Source of the DNA: UBA4742 sp002403895
GTDB lineage: Bacteria; Actinomycetota; Acidimicrobiia; Acidimicrobiales; Acidimicrobilacustridaceae
DNA: 36,194 nt
NCBI GenBank assembly: GCA_036823295.1
Contig: DAISGD010000036.1
Coordinates: 1 to 36,194, forward strand
Direction: 5' to 3'
The position numbers and the translations under genes were made by a program. Numbering within the stretch: position 1 is the stretch's first letter; every line of letters starts with the position of its first letter. Shown here piece by piece: positions 15,523 through 23,194 of this stretch. Under the pieces are notes generated by a model. The model was not told the DNA's origin. It did not search any database and saw nothing but the letters and a program-made list of their open reading frames with translations.

Positions 15523-15753
15523 ATGAACCAGCAGTGGCGGTCCAAGTCAGCCTGCCAGGGACTCGACCCCGAGATCTTCTACCCGCTCGACGACGACGAA
15601 TCCGAAGAGGCGAAGGCCATCTGCGCCGTCTGCTCGGTGCGGGAAGCCTGCCTTGAACATGCGCTCGGCCACCGTGAGAAGGACGGCGTGTGGGGCGGGG
15701 CGACCGAGCGGGATCGCCGGCGGATGATCCGCCAGCGTCGCCGTACCGCCTGA
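15523..15753 (+). CDS. WhiB-family Fe-S regulatory protein
   Basis: A 76-residue WhiB protein, an actinobacteria-specific [4Fe-4S] transcription factor that usually works by binding the sigma factor's region 4. The four cluster cysteines are C11, C34, C37 and C43, in the family's C...CxxCx5C pattern. They are followed by the G(V/I)WGG turn (GVWGGATERDRR, from residue 55) and a basic tail RRRMIRQRRRTA that contacts DNA. An acidic LDDDESEE loop lies before C34. Length is at the short end for the family, close to WhiB1/WhiB2-like types, and the subtype cannot be assigned by eye. ATG chosen by GAGGAG 13 bases upstream. Confidence 0.95.
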   Translation: MNQQWRSKSACQGLDPEIFYPLDDDESEEAKAICAVCSVREACLEHALGHREKDGVWGGATERDRRRMIRQRRRTA

Positions 15754-15815
15754 CCCATCTTGGGGACCGGCGACGAGGGGCGGGCTCGACCCGCCCGATG
15801 GGGAAGGAAGGCCGA

Positions 15816-16886
15816 ATGAGCGTCACGCTGGACGAACTCGGGGGCTGGCGAGCCATCCTGCTCCAGCTCACCTCGGGGCGGGACCTCACCGCCGATGAAG
15901 GCCGCGCCGCCATGACCGAAATCCTGGCCGGACGGGCCACCGATGCCCAGATCGCGGCCTACATCGTGGCCCTGCGCATGAAGGGCGAGGCGGTGGACGA
16001 GGTGTCCGGCATGGTCGACGCCATGCTCGAGGCATCCGACCCCATCACCTTGCCGCCCGAGGCCGCTGACGCGGTTGACATCGTGGGCACCGGGGGTGGC
16101 GCCAGCCGCCAGTCTCACGCCCTCAACGTGTCCACCATGGCCGCCTTTGTGGCCGCCGGTGCTGGCGCCTACGTGTGTAAGCACGGCAACCGCAAGGCCA
16201 CCTCCACCAGCGGGTCGTTCGACTTCCTGGAGGCCCTGGGGGTGTCCATCGACCTCGACGGGGCCGGGGTGGCCCGCTGCGTGGCCGAGGCCCACGCCGG
16301 CTTCTGCTTCGCCCGGGCCTTTCATCCCGCCATGCGTCACGCCGGGCCGGTGCGGGCCGAGTTGGGCATCCCCACGCTGTTCAACTTCATCGGGCCGCTG
16401 TCCAACCCGGCGCGGGTCACCCGTCAGGTCATCGGCGTGAACGATCCCGCCATGGCCGCGACGGTGGTGGGGGTGTTGCTCCGACGTGGCGCCCAGCGGG
16501 CCATGGTGGTGCACGGCCACGACGGCATGGACGAGCTCACCATCACCGGCCGCTCCACCGTGTGGGAGGTCCGCGACGGCGACGTGTTGCAGTACGAGTT
16601 CGATCCCCAGACGCTCGGCCTTGCAGTGGTGGACATCGACCAGATCGCGGGAGGGGACGCGGTGGCCAACGCCGCCATTGCGGCACGGATCTTCGCCGGT
16701 GAGGCTGGGGCCCACCGCGACATCGTCACCCTCAACGGGGCCGCCGCCTTGGTCGTGGCCGGCGTGGCCGACGATCTCGCCACCGGGCTGACCCAGGCCC
16801 AAGCATCCATCGACGACGGGCACGCCGCGGACGTCGTCCGCCGACTCGTCGAGATCTCCGCTACCGCGGCCGCGGGCCGGCCCTGA
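15816..16886 (+). CDS. trpD: Anthranilate phosphoribosyltransferase (with altered PRPP loop)
   Basis: A 356-residue protein of the TrpD family, which transfers phosphoribose from PRPP to anthranilate in tryptophan synthesis. The N-terminal helical domain (1-75) leads into VDIVGTGG (GTGG at 91-94), LNVSTMAAFVAAGAGA and VCKHGNRKATSTSGSFDFLEALG. FHPAMRHAGPVRAELGIPTLFNFIGPLSNPA, GVNDPAMA and VVHGHDGMDELT follow, all clear family features. The usual GTGGD continues here as GTGGGASRQSHALNVST: the acidic residue is replaced by glycine and the loop is three residues longer. GGGGAAGGAAGG before the ATG at 15816 fixes the start. No other trp gene is present. It is either TrpD with a variant loop or a TrpD-like paralogue. 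Confidence 0.85.
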   Translation: MSVTLDELGGWRAILLQLTSGRDLTADEGRAAMTEILAGRATDAQIAAYIVALRMKGEAVDEVSGMVDAMLEASDPITLPPEAADAVDIVGTGGGASRQSHALNVSTMAAFVAAGAGAYVCKHGNRKATSTSGSFDFLEALGVSIDLDGAGVARCVAEAHAGFCFARAFHPAMRHAGPVRAELGIPTLFNFIGPLSNPARVTRQVIGVNDPAMAATVVGVLLRRGAQRAMVVHGHDGMDELTITGRSTVWEVRDGDVLQYEFDPQTLGLAVVDIDQIAGGDAVANAAIAARIFAGEAGAHRDIVTLNGAAALVVAGVADDLATGLTQAQASIDDGHAADVVRRLVEISATAAAGRP

Positions 16887-16898
16887 AGCCAACGGCGG

Positions 16899-16925
16899 CC
16901 GAACGAAACGCCGAACGAAACGCCG
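16899..16925. repeat. 12-bp tandem repeat running into the assembly gap
   Basis: CCGAACGAAACG occurs twice in tandem (16899-16910, 16911-16922) and a third unit begins (CCG) where the Ns start. The array length is unknown; it probably caused the assembly break. Confidence 0.75.
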
Positions 16926-17025
16926 NNNNNNNNNNNNNNNNNNNNNNNNNNNNNNNNNNNNNNNNNNNNNNNNNNNNNNNNNNNNNNNNNNNNNNNNNNN
17001 NNNNNNNNNNNNNNNNNNNNNNNNN
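16926..17025. other. Assembly gap (100 N)
   Basis: Exactly 100 unknown bases, a conventional scaffold-gap size, so the true distance between trpD and the membrane-protein gene is unknown and genes may be missing here. Confidence 0.99.
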
Positions 17026-17031
17026 GGGGGC

Positions 17032-17676
17032 CTAGCGGCGGAGGGTCGGAGGCGCCGGTGACGAAGGCGGCGTGATGGCCACCGGTTCGCGGGTCCCGAC
17101 CATCAACGCATCCACGTCGACGAGGCCGCTGGCCCGCTCGATCTCCACCAGTTCGGCCTGAGCGGCGTCGAGCAGGTCGAGCTGCTGGGACATGCGCTCC
17201 AGGACCTCGGGCGGGGCCGAGGGGGTGCTCCAGCCTGATGCGGGAGTCCCGGCCGGCCGGGACATGGCCGAAAGGCGAACAGCCAGGCGTTCCACCTCGA
17301 CGACCTGGGGCTCCATCGCGCTGAGCAGGCCCCGCCGGTAGCTCCGGGGATGGCTGGCCGCGACCACCAAGTGCTGGTCGAGCTCCACGCATTGGTACTC
17401 GAGCTCACGGCGCAGGTCGTCCACCGACAGGCTGGGTGTCGAACGGTCTCGGCGCGACGGGGCCAGGTGGATCATGGCCACCGCGGTGCGCAGGCGCCGG
17501 TGCAGGCGGGCGGCCCGCGTGGGCGCCCACAACCACAAGAGGCGAGCCGGACTCTTGACCGCGGGGCTGACCCGATTGGCTCGCGCCAGCCGCCAGCGCA
17601 GCATCACGAAGCCGAGCGTGGCGAGCGCCACCCAGGTCAGGGTGACCGCCATCAGGGCGACGAGGACTTCGCGCAT
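17032..17676 (-). CDS. Single-pass membrane protein with helical cytoplasmic domain
   Basis: A 214-residue protein of unknown function. The N-terminus MREVLVALMAVTLTWVALATLGFVMLRW is one transmembrane helix, followed by basic residues (RLARANR), so the rest faces the cytoplasm. The body is helical, with SVDDLRRELEYQCVELDQHLVVAASHP and MSQQLDLLDAAQAELVEIERASGLVDVDAL, which could form coiled coils. The tail is a proline/serine-rich stretch. No enzyme motif is seen. The start is the ATG at 17676. The stop is only 6 bp from the gap of Ns. It follows the nuclease gene in the same direction after 98 bp containing a strong hairpin. Confidence 0.75.
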   Translation of the reverse strand: MREVLVALMAVTLTWVALATLGFVMLRWRLARANRVSPAVKSPARLLWLWAPTRAARLHRRLRTAVAMIHLAPSRRDRSTPSLSVDDLRRELEYQCVELDQHLVVAASHPRSYRRGLLSAMEPQVVEVERLAVRLSAMSRPAGTPASGWSTPSAPPEVLERMSQQLDLLDAAQAELVEIERASGLVDVDALMVGTREPVAITPPSSPAPPTLRR

Positions 17677-17703
17677 GCCCCGAGGGTACCGGCCCCGGTG
17701 ACT

Positions 17704-17744
17704 TTGCGTTCCTCGACAGCGGCTTCCGCCGCTGTGGCACGCAA
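17704..17744 (-). terminator. Nested hairpin after the nuclease gene
   Basis: Outer arms TTGCGT (17704-17709) and ACGCAA (17739-17744) enclose inner arms ACAGCGG (17716-17722) and CCGCTGT (17729-17735). It lies between the stop of the minus-strand nuclease gene and the start of the membrane-protein gene. It looks like a transcription stop without a T-run, or a paired regulatory leader. Confidence 0.5.
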
Positions 17745-17774
17745 GGTCGGCCGCCAGGGGAAAGGTACCGCCCG

Positions 17775-19508
17775 TCAGCGGCGGGCGCGGCGGGCCGTGT
17801 CGACCGGCTGCCGGGGATCGAATGAGGGCAGGCGGGGAAGGGGCGAAGCCAACCCGTACTCGGCTGACAGGAGGCTCACCTGCTGGGCGTGGGATTCCAA
17901 CCAGGCGGCCACGCACGAGAGTTCGTCGGCGAGGTCCCGCGGGAGTGCCGGCGGCGGACCGTCATCGACCACCACCATCACGTTGCGGGGCCTAGGGTGA
18001 TCACTGGCCCCGACCCCGAACGGCAGTGCGGCGGTGACGCCGTCTCCGATCGTCGCCGACGGAGCGTCGACCGGCCACGCCTGGCGGAGTTGGCCGTCGC
18101 GCAACTCGACCCCGCCCGCGCCACGGACCTCCATCAGTACGCGTCCCGACCGGGCCAACCCATCGAGTCGACGCTGGCGGCGCAGCGCCTGGGTCAGCGC
18201 CGCCGCCCGCTCTCGAACGTCGGCGGCCTCTTCGTAGCGCTGCTCGGCGGCCAATGCCTGCATGCGGCGATCGAGCGGGTCGAGCAACAGGGCGGGATCG
18301 TGGCGCAGGCCTCGTACCGCTCGGGCAACCACCTCGGCGTATTGCTCCCGGCTCACGTCTCCCGCGCATGGACACGCCGCCACCCCCAACTGCGCCGGGG
18401 CACAGGCCGCGCTGCGGACCGCGCGCCCAGGCGTGGCCGTGCACCGGCGCAGGGGAATCGCCGTCTCGATGGCCTCGGCCACCCGTTTCGCCGCCTGGGT
18501 GGAGGGCAGCGGACCGAGGTACAGCGCGCCGTCGTCCTTGGCTACGCGCACCACCGACAGCCGCGGGTAAGGCTCATTGAGGGTCAGTTTGAGGTAGGGA
18601 TAGCGCGTCCAGTCCTTGGCCCGGCGGTTGAAGCGGGGGAGATGCTCGTGGATGAGCCGCACCTCGACCACCGCTGCCTCGAGGGTGGTCGAACAGCAGC
18701 GATGGTCGATTGTCTGAGTCTCCCGGAGGAGCTGGCCGACCTTGCGCCGGTTGTCGCCCGAGAAATAGGAGCGCACCCGTGACCGCAGGTTGGTGGCCTT
18801 GCCCACGTACAGCACCCTCCCGGCCCGGTCGCGGAACAGGTACACGCCCGGCGTTCGGGGCAAGCGACTGGTCAGGGTCAGCTTCGAGGCCTGGGCGTGG
18901 CCGGCCATGGTCGGCAACGTCAGCAAGTCATCGAGACCGGTCACGCCGAGGCCCGCCGCCCGCTCGAGCAGCAGGTGCAAGAGGTCGGCGGTGGCCAGCG
19001 CGTCGTCGAGGGCCCGGTGGCTGGGTTGGTGGTCAAGGCGGAACCGGTCGGCGAGAGTGCCCAGCTTGCAGTTCGGGACCTCGTCTCGCACCAACCGCCG
19101 GGCCAGGGCGCAGGTGTCGATCGACCGGTTGGCCAGGCGCGGTCGCTCCGAGCGGGCCAGAGCGGCCTGCAGGAAGCTGAGGTCGAAGCGCACGTTGTGG
19201 CCGACCACCACCGCCTCCCCCACGAACTCGAGCAGGGTGGGCAGCACGGTCTCGATGCGAGGGGCGGGCACGACCATGGCCTGGGTGATGCCGGTGAGCA
19301 CGGTGATCACCGGGGGAATCGCCGCCCCCGGGTTGACCAGCGTCTGGAACGTGCCCAGGCACACGCCGCCGCGCGTCTTCACCGCTCCGATCTCGGTGAT
19401 ACCGCACCGCTCGGCCGAGCCACCGGTCGTCTCCAGGTCGATCACGCAGAACGTGACGTCGTGCAATGGCACGCCCAGGTCGTCGAAGCTGCGCTGTAGG
19501 AGACTCAT
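17775..19508 (-). CDS. DEDDh 3'-5' exonuclease fused to a UvrC/Cho-like GIY-YIG endonuclease
   Basis: A 577-residue two-domain nuclease (Rv2191-like). Residues 18-185 are a DnaQ-type exonuclease: D24 and E26 in VIDLETTGG, GHNVRFDLSFL with D109, and H164/D169 in SHRALDDALAT, so all DEDDh residues are present. Residues 215-300 are the UvrC N-terminal GIY-YIG domain: RTPGVYLFRDRAGRVLYVGKATNLRSRVRSYF, then TLEAAVVEVRLIHEHLPRFNRRAKDW. A UVR-like helical pair may lie near 435-470 (LDRRMQALAAEQRYEEAADVRERAAAL). The UvrC RNase H-like and HhH domains are absent, as in Cho. It probably trims and incises damaged DNA. ATG 19508 coincides with the expected transcription start of a promoter carrying a LexA box. 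Confidence 0.92.
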   Translation of the reverse strand: MSLLQRSFDDLGVPLHDVTFCVIDLETTGGSAERCGITEIGAVKTRGGVCLGTFQTLVNPGAAIPPVITVLTGITQAMVVPAPRIETVLPTLLEFVGEAVVVGHNVRFDLSFLQAALARSERPRLANRSIDTCALARRLVRDEVPNCKLGTLADRFRLDHQPSHRALDDALATADLLHLLLERAAGLGVTGLDDLLTLPTMAGHAQASKLTLTSRLPRTPGVYLFRDRAGRVLYVGKATNLRSRVRSYFSGDNRRKVGQLLRETQTIDHRCCSTTLEAAVVEVRLIHEHLPRFNRRAKDWTRYPYLKLTLNEPYPRLSVVRVAKDDGALYLGPLPSTQAAKRVAEAIETAIPLRRCTATPGRAVRSAACAPAQLGVAACPCAGDVSREQYAEVVARAVRGLRHDPALLLDPLDRRMQALAAEQRYEEAADVRERAAALTQALRRQRRLDGLARSGRVLMEVRGAGGVELRDGQLRQAWPVDAPSATIGDGVTAALPFGVGASDHPRPRNVMVVVDDGPPPALPRDLADELSCVAAWLESHAQQVSLLSAEYGLASPLPRLPSFDPRQPVDTARRARR

Positions 19509-19514
19509 CCCACA

Positions 19515-19544
19515 GGTGTACCGAACAGATGTTCGTCTCGTCAA
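19515..19544 (-). promoter_or_regulatory. LexA (SOS) box inside the nuclease promoter
   Basis: CGAACAGATGTTCG (19522-19535) matches the Gram-positive/actinobacterial LexA consensus CGAACRNRYGTTYG at every position. On the minus strand it sits in the 18-bp spacer between TTGACG (complement of 19539-19544) and TACACC (complement of 19515-19520). The -10 ends 7 bases before the ATG at 19508, so the transcript is probably leaderless and would be repressed by LexA until DNA damage. Confidence 0.75.
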
Positions 19545-19559
19545 GTGGGCTCGGCCCGC

Positions 19560-19820
19560 TAGAATCGGCTGGTGCCTTCGACCCGTTACCGCTGCACCGC
19601 GTGCGGCAATCTCACTCGCTTCGACGTGACCTCGACCGTCCGCAGTCGGGCCTTCCACCATTACACGGTGGGCGGCGAGCTCGAACGCCAGGATGTCGAG
19701 ATCCTCAATGAGTCGGTCGAGGACGTGTCGTGTCGCTGGTGTGGCTCGGGCGGATCGGTGGTAGAGCTCTCGGCCGACGATGCCCTCGCCGAGCCGCAAG
19801 AAGCTCCCGAACCGGCGTAG
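19560..19820 (+). CDS. Small zinc-ribbon protein (leaderless)
   Basis: An 82-residue protein with two CxxC pairs, YRCTACGNLTRF at residues about 7-10 and VSCRWCGSGG at about 53-56, the knuckles of a zinc ribbon. The C-terminus is acidic and low-complexity. No further family is recognised; similar short zinc-ribbon proteins are common in actinobacteria. The coding part begins at the GTG at 19572. The entry starts at 19560 to include the -10 box TAGAAT (19560-19565), whose spacing of 7 bases to the GTG predicts a leaderless mRNA. It is divergent from the LexA-box nuclease gene with overlapping promoter regions. Confidence 0.7.
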
Positions 19821-19979
19821 GCAACGGCCGCCCTGGCAGCGGGGTTTCCTACGCCGATTCGCCGGTCGGGGTGGGCCGGCTGGGATCACTCCATCAGATC
19901 ACTGTCATACCCCCTTCGTAGGCTTCGGGGTGGGTGGAGCAGCCGTCAACGGCTGGTCCTCGAACCGACGGAGTCCCCG

Positions 19980-20189
19980 ATGCCCTCGACCGACGAACCC
20001 CTCACCATCGACTGCGACGAGTGCGTCATGCAGGCCACCACCGCATGCGATGACTGTGTGGTCACGTTCCTCTGTTCCCGCGAGCCGGACGACGCCTTGG
20101 TGGTCGATGTGTCTGAAGTCCGAGCGTTGCGTCTGCTGGCCGACACCGGTCTCACCCCGCCCCTGCGCCACCGGCGCCGCACCGGTTGA
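19980..20189 (+). CDS. Small cysteine-motif protein upstream of queG
   Basis: A 69-residue protein with IDCDECVMQATTACDDCVVTFLC: two CxxC pairs and a further cysteine, suitable for zinc or an Fe-S cluster. A short C-terminal helix LRLLADTGLTPPLRHRR follows. No named family is recognised. CGGAG lies about 10 bases before the ATG at 19980. It is in the same direction as queG, 47 bp from the preferred queG start and overlapping the alternative one, so the two are probably cotranscribed. Confidence 0.65.
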   Translation: MPSTDEPLTIDCDECVMQATTACDDCVVTFLCSREPDDALVVDVSEVRALRLLADTGLTPPLRHRRRTG

Positions 20190-20236
20190 GCGAGCCGGCG
20201 GACGGCCCGTCCCGCTCGTCGTGTCACGATGACGGC

Positions 20237-21382
20237 GTGTTGAGCCGCGCCTACGCCGACGAGATCTGCGCGGTGGGCCGTGCCGCCGGCCTCGACCGGG
20301 TGGGGGTGGCGTCGGCCGCCCCGTTCACCGACACCCGCGTCGTGCTCGAACGGCGCAAGGCCGAGGGCCTGGCCGGATCGATGCAGTTTACCTACCGCAA
20401 CCCGGCCCGCTCGACCGAGCCGGACCGGGCGCTGGCCGGCGCTGCGGCCCTGGTCGTCGGCGCCCGCCGCTACGACCGCGAGGTTCCCCCGCCACCGCGA
20501 CGGGGGCGGGTCCCCGCTCGGGTGGCCCGCTACGCCGCCGGCGACCACTACGGCGAGCTGCGCCGCGGTCTCGATGTCGTCGCCGCACGCCTGGAGGCCG
20601 ACGGATGGTCGGCCCGGGTGGTGATCGACGACAACGCCCTCGTCGACCGGGCCGCCGCCCATCGAGCCGCGCTCGGGTGGTTCGGCAAGAACGCCAACAT
20701 CCTGGTGCCCGGGATCGGGAGCTGGGTCGTGCTCGGCTCCGTGCTCACGACGGCGCCGCTGCCGCCGGCCGACGAGCCGGTGGCCGACGGCTGCGGCTCC
20801 TGTCGCCGCTGCCTCGACGGGTGCCCTACAGGGGCGATCATCGAACCCGGAGTGGTCGATGCCCGCCGGTGCCTGGCCTGGTTGGTGCAGGCCGAGGGGG
20901 TCTTCCCTGACGAGCACCGGGTCGCTCTCGGGAACCGCCTCTACGGGTGCGACGACTGTCAGGAGGTGTGCCCACCCTCTCGCCGCGCCGACCCCACGAC
21001 CACCGCCAACACGCCGACGCCGACCATCGAGTCCGAAGCGTGGGTGGATGTGGTCGAAGTGCTGGCTGCCGATGACGACGCCCTGCTCGACCGCTTCGGG
21101 CGCTGGTACATCCCCAAGCGCGAGCCGCGCTACCTGCGGCGCAATGCGCTGGTGGTGCTGGGCAACACCGCTTCGGCGACGAACCCCGACGTCCGCGACG
21201 CCCTCACCCGAGCCCTCGGTTGCGGCGACGCCCTCGTCGCCGCCCACGCCGTCTGGGCGGCCCGCCGCCTGGACGCCGACGACCTGGTGGCCACCGCCCT
21301 GGCCGACGGTGGCCTCGACGGAACCGATCCGATGGTGCGGGCCGAGCTCGATCGGGCCATCGCGGCGCGAGGTGGGTCGTGA
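20237..21382 (+). CDS. queG: Epoxyqueuosine reductase
   Basis: A cobalamin- and Fe-S-dependent enzyme of about 381 residues that performs the last step of queuosine synthesis, reducing epoxyqueuosine in tRNA. Visible are AALGWFGKNANILVPGIGSWVVLGSVLTTAPL (the cobalamin-side core), and two 4Fe-4S motifs CGSCRRCLDGCPTGAI and YGCDDCQEVCPPS. Also present are RRCLAWLVQAEGVFPDEHRVALGNRLYGC, and a C-terminal HEAT-like repeat region (YLRRNALVVLGN...). The GTG at 20237 gives a normal N-terminus (VLSRAYADEI); a TTG at 20186, overlapping the previous stop, would add 17 residues. Its stop overlaps the pimB start (GTGA). Other queuosine genes are not in the window. Confidence 0.93.
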   Translation: MLSRAYADEICAVGRAAGLDRVGVASAAPFTDTRVVLERRKAEGLAGSMQFTYRNPARSTEPDRALAGAAALVVGARRYDREVPPPPRRGRVPARVARYAAGDHYGELRRGLDVVAARLEADGWSARVVIDDNALVDRAAAHRAALGWFGKNANILVPGIGSWVVLGSVLTTAPLPPADEPVADGCGSCRRCLDGCPTGAIIEPGVVDARRCLAWLVQAEGVFPDEHRVALGNRLYGCDDCQEVCPPSRRADPTTTANTPTPTIESEAWVDVVEVLAADDDALLDRFGRWYIPKREPRYLRRNALVVLGNTASATNPDVRDALTRALGCGDALVAAHAVWAARRLDADDLVATALADGGLDGTDPMVRAELDRAIAARGGS

Positions 21383-22497
21383 GTAACCTGCTCGTCACCA
21401 ACGACTTTCCGCCCAAGGTCGGGGGGATCCAGTCCTACCTGTGGGAACTGTGGCGCCGCCTGCCGCCCGGCGACGTGACCGTGCTCACCACGCCGCACCC
21501 CGGCGCCTACGCCTGGGATGCCCAGCAGCCGTTCCGGGTGGAGCGCACCACCGAGCGGGTGCTGCTCCCTACCAGCTCCCTCCGTCGTCGTATCGACCGC
21601 CTGGCCGCTGAAGTCGACGCCCGCCTCGTGCTGCTGGATCCCGCGCTCCCCGTGGGGCTGGTCGGGCCGCGGTTGGAGCGCCCCTACGGCATCGTCCTGC
21701 ACGGCGCCGAGGTCACCTTCCCCGGTCGTCTCCCGGGCGCCCGCGCCGTGCTCGGCCACGTGCTCCGCGGCGCCGACCTGGTGGTGGCCGCCGGCGGCTA
21801 TCCGGCGGCCGAGGGCGAGCGGGCCGCAGGCCAGGCGCTGCCCACGGTCATCGTGCCCCCGGGCGTCGATGTCGACCGCTTCCACCCCCTGCCGGCCGAC
21901 GAGAGCGCCGCGGCCCGGCTGCTCCTGGGACTCGATCCGGACGCGCTCGTGGTGCTCGGCCTGAGCCGGCTCGTCCCCCGGAAGGGCTTCGACGTGTTGA
22001 TCCGGGCGGTGGCCCAGTTGGCCGCAACCCGACCGACGCTGCAGCTGGTCATCGCCGGGTCAGGTCGGGACCGCGGCAGGCTGGAGCGGGTGGCCCGACG
22101 GCACGGCGCGCCGGCCACCTTCCTGGGCCGGATGCCCGACGAACAGCTGGCCGAGTTGCACGGGTGCGTGGACGTCTTCGCCATGGTGTGTCGCAACCGT
22201 TGGTTTGGCTTGGAGCAGGAGGGCTTCGGCATCGTGTTCCTCGAGGCCGCCGCCGCCGGCATCCCCCAGGTGGCCGGCGACAGCGGGGGCTCCCACGAAG
22301 CGGTGATCGACGGCGTCACCGGATCGGTGGTGGCCCGCCCCCGTTCGGTGGCCGACGTGGGCGCCGCCCTGGCCGCCCTGGTCGATCACCCCCAACGCCG
22401 GGAGCGGTTCGCCCTCGCCGGCCGCGATCGCGCCGTGGCCGAGTTCACCTACGACACGCTGGCCCGGCGACTGGCCGAGGCGATCGCGACCGTGTGA
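21379..22497 (+). CDS. pimB: GT4 glycosyltransferase, PimB-like phosphatidylinositol mannosyltransferase
   Basis: A 372-residue GT-B glycosyltransferase of family 4. The opening LLVTNDFPPKVGGIQSYLWEL is characteristic of PimB', which adds the second mannose (alpha-1,6) from GDP-mannose to phosphatidylinositol monomannoside at the cytoplasmic face of the membrane. Further family parts are IVLHGAEVTFPGRLPG, VPPGVDVDRFHPL and LGLSRLVPRKGFDVLIRA, as well as the E-x7-E motif in EQEGFGIVFLEAAAAGIPQVAGDSGG that holds the nucleotide sugar. The GTG start overlaps the queG stop by 4 bp. Gene order (pimB near trpD and an Rv2191-like nuclease) matches mycobacteria in outline, which supports the call. Confidence 0.85.
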   Translation: MSNLLVTNDFPPKVGGIQSYLWELWRRLPPGDVTVLTTPHPGAYAWDAQQPFRVERTTERVLLPTSSLRRRIDRLAAEVDARLVLLDPALPVGLVGPRLERPYGIVLHGAEVTFPGRLPGARAVLGHVLRGADLVVAAGGYPAAEGERAAGQALPTVIVPPGVDVDRFHPLPADESAAARLLLGLDPDALVVLGLSRLVPRKGFDVLIRAVAQLAATRPTLQLVIAGSGRDRGRLERVARRHGAPATFLGRMPDEQLAELHGCVDVFAMVCRNRWFGLEQEGFGIVFLEAAAAGIPQVAGDSGGSHEAVIDGVTGSVVARPRSVADVGAALAALVDHPQRRERFALAGRDRAVAEFTYDTLARRLAEAIATV

Positions 22498-22507
22498 GGC
22501 TTGGCCT

Positions 22508-23065
22508 GTGGCGTACCACAACGAATCCCACGACGACGACGACGCCGATGCGCCGAAGCCCCGGGTCCCGCGGATCGACCCACCGTTGCCGGACGACCCC
22601 TTGGCCGCCCGCCTCGTGCAGGCATCGTGGATGGGAACCGGCCTGCTGGCCGTGACCGCCATCCCCGCGGCCATCGCCCCCGACACGTTCGTGACCCCGG
22701 CCGTCGTCGTCTCGCTCGTCCTGTTCGTGGCCGGAACGGTGGCGTTCCTGTGGGCCTACGTGGTAGCCATCGGCCGCAGCCGCGCCGACCTGATCGGTAT
22801 GGGCGGACTGTTCTTCCTGGCCGGTAGCGCGCCCCGGTCGGTGCAGCAGTCGTTGTGGGCGTCGTTCGCCATCGAGGTAGTGGTGGCCGTCGCCACCGCC
22901 TCGTCTCGCATCTTCACCCCGCTGGCGTTCGGGGTGCTGGCCCCCATGTTCGGGTTGGGGATCATCGGGCTCTGGGGCGCCAAATTCGGCACGTTCCCCC
23001 CTCGCCCGGCCGACCCGGTCCGCCCCGGCCGCCGCCGCACCCCGGCCAAGTCCGACCCGAGCTGA
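22508..23065 (+). CDS. Four-helix membrane protein
   Basis: A 185-residue integral membrane protein of unknown function. An acidic N-terminus (ESHDDDDADAP) is followed by helices at about 41-60 (MGTGLLAVTAIPAAIAP), 64-85 (VTPAVVVSLVLFVAGTVAFLW), 114-135 and 139-158 (TPLAFGVLAPMFGLGIIGLW), and ends in a basic Pro-rich tail. The GFLW-like spacing and the motif LIGMGGLFFLAGSAP suggest a conserved actinobacterial family without a name known to me. It starts with GTG 10 bp after pimB in the same direction, so it is in the queG-pimB operon. Confidence 0.7.
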   Translation: MAYHNESHDDDDADAPKPRVPRIDPPLPDDPLAARLVQASWMGTGLLAVTAIPAAIAPDTFVTPAVVVSLVLFVAGTVAFLWAYVVAIGRSRADLIGMGGLFFLAGSAPRSVQQSLWASFAIEVVVAVATASSRIFTPLAFGVLAPMFGLGIIGLWGAKFGTFPPRPADPVRPGRRRTPAKSDPS

Positions 23066-23079
23066 CCAACGGCCACCGC

Positions 23080-23133
23080 AATCTGGAGCGGAATGTACCT
23101 CAGCAGTGCAGATCGCTCCGGATTGGGAGGGCT
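23080..23133 (+). repeat. Dispersed intergenic element, copy R1
   Basis: Begins AATCTGGAGCG and ends GATTGGGAGGGC with 30 bp between; copy R2 (35282-35335) has the same ends and the same spacing (one extra T in the right end), with about 16 of 30 middle positions shared. In R1, ATCTGGAGCG and CGCTCCGGAT pair over 9 of 10 positions. It follows a plus-strand gene end. Confidence 0.5.
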
Positions 23134-23194
23134 GCGTCCGGTAGTTTGAGCTGAATCGTTCGCTCGGTGACGATTGGCCCGGCATGATCGCCCG

